Below, one piece after another: positions 13,137 through 13,197 of a DNA stretch of 13,197 bases. The notes under the pieces were generated by a model. That model was not told where the DNA came from. It saw only the letters and a list, made by a program, of their open reading frames with translations, and did no database searches. Both the position numbers and the translations under genes were made by a program. This stretch comes from CAKSHC01 sp045631845 (GTDB taxonomy: Bacteria; Bacillota; Clostridia; Oscillospirales; UMGS1783), in contig JAZQVM010000079.1 of the NCBI GenBank assembly GCA_045631845.1, forward strand, positions 1-13,197, given 5' to 3'. Position 1 is the stretch's first letter, and every line of letters starts with the position of its first letter.

Positions 13137-13197
13137 ATGAAGAGTAGAAGATATACAGCAAAAGAGAAAATAGAAATGGTAAAACGCTATCTTAATG
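13137..13197 (+). CDS. start of a transposase-like gene (partial)
   Basis: Only the first 20 codons are inside the window: a basic start KSRRYTAKEKIEMVKRYLN. This resembles the N-terminal helix-turn-helix of IS3-family OrfA and related transposases, where a KRYT-x-EEK-x-x-I-V-x-x-YL pattern is usual. The ATG at 13137 follows GGGAGGG at about 6 bp. The sequence is Lys- and A-rich, unlike the par genes beside it. Family assignment from so few residues is tentative; any small basic DNA-binding protein is possible. Confidence 0.45.
   Translation, partial: MKSRRYTAKEKIEMVKRYLN

Noticed and set aside
1..13197. CRISPR arrays, tRNA or rRNA genes
   Set aside because: No regularly spaced repeats and no tRNA- or rRNA-like sequence were seen on either strand.

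Overview
The window looks like a chromosomal segment of a Bacillota (Firmicutes) bacterium, probably class Clostridia and possibly Oscillospiraceae-like; the placement is inferred from gene content, promoter style and moderate G+C, not from a marker search. It carries a ParA/ParB/Noc segregation locus with parS sites, so it probably lies near the replication origin.

Layout. Positions 1-1450 are visibly AT-richer and carry an XRE regulator and an unrecognised membrane-anchored protein on the + strand, ending in a terminator. They abut the 3' end of guaA, a known insertion site for integrative elements, so this is probably the end of a mobile element. Positions 1454-2440 (- strand) encode a stand-alone ATP-pyrophosphatase half of GMP synthase, without the usual glutaminase domain. 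Positions 2551-3849 (- strand) encode an ion-transporter-superfamily permease, divergent from an XRE regulator with a membrane tail (3996-4613, +) and a PAP2-like membrane protein with eroded catalytic motifs (4679-5323, +). Positions 5341-5440 are an unexplained intergenic block. The rplM-rpsI ribosomal operon (5492-6338, -) follows behind a consensus promoter.

From 12082 down to 6590 the - strand carries parA-parB-serS-lplA-DUF1846 with gaps of 1, 47, 36 and 24 bp and one terminator at the end, so it may be read as one unit. On the + strand, head-to-head with parA, is a Noc-like ParB paralogue (12248-13021). It is bracketed by two identical 16-bp perfect palindromes of parS type: one in the parA/noc divergent region, the other starting one base after the noc stop codon. 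The window ends in the first codons of a transposase-like gene behind a strong hairpin.

Most interesting points: the Noc-like protein lacks an N-terminal membrane-targeting extension and has mixed ParB/Noc DNA-specificity residues; guaA is split to one domain; an element end lies at guaA; the PAP2-like protein has lost an active-site histidine; and the 5341-5440 block is unexplained.
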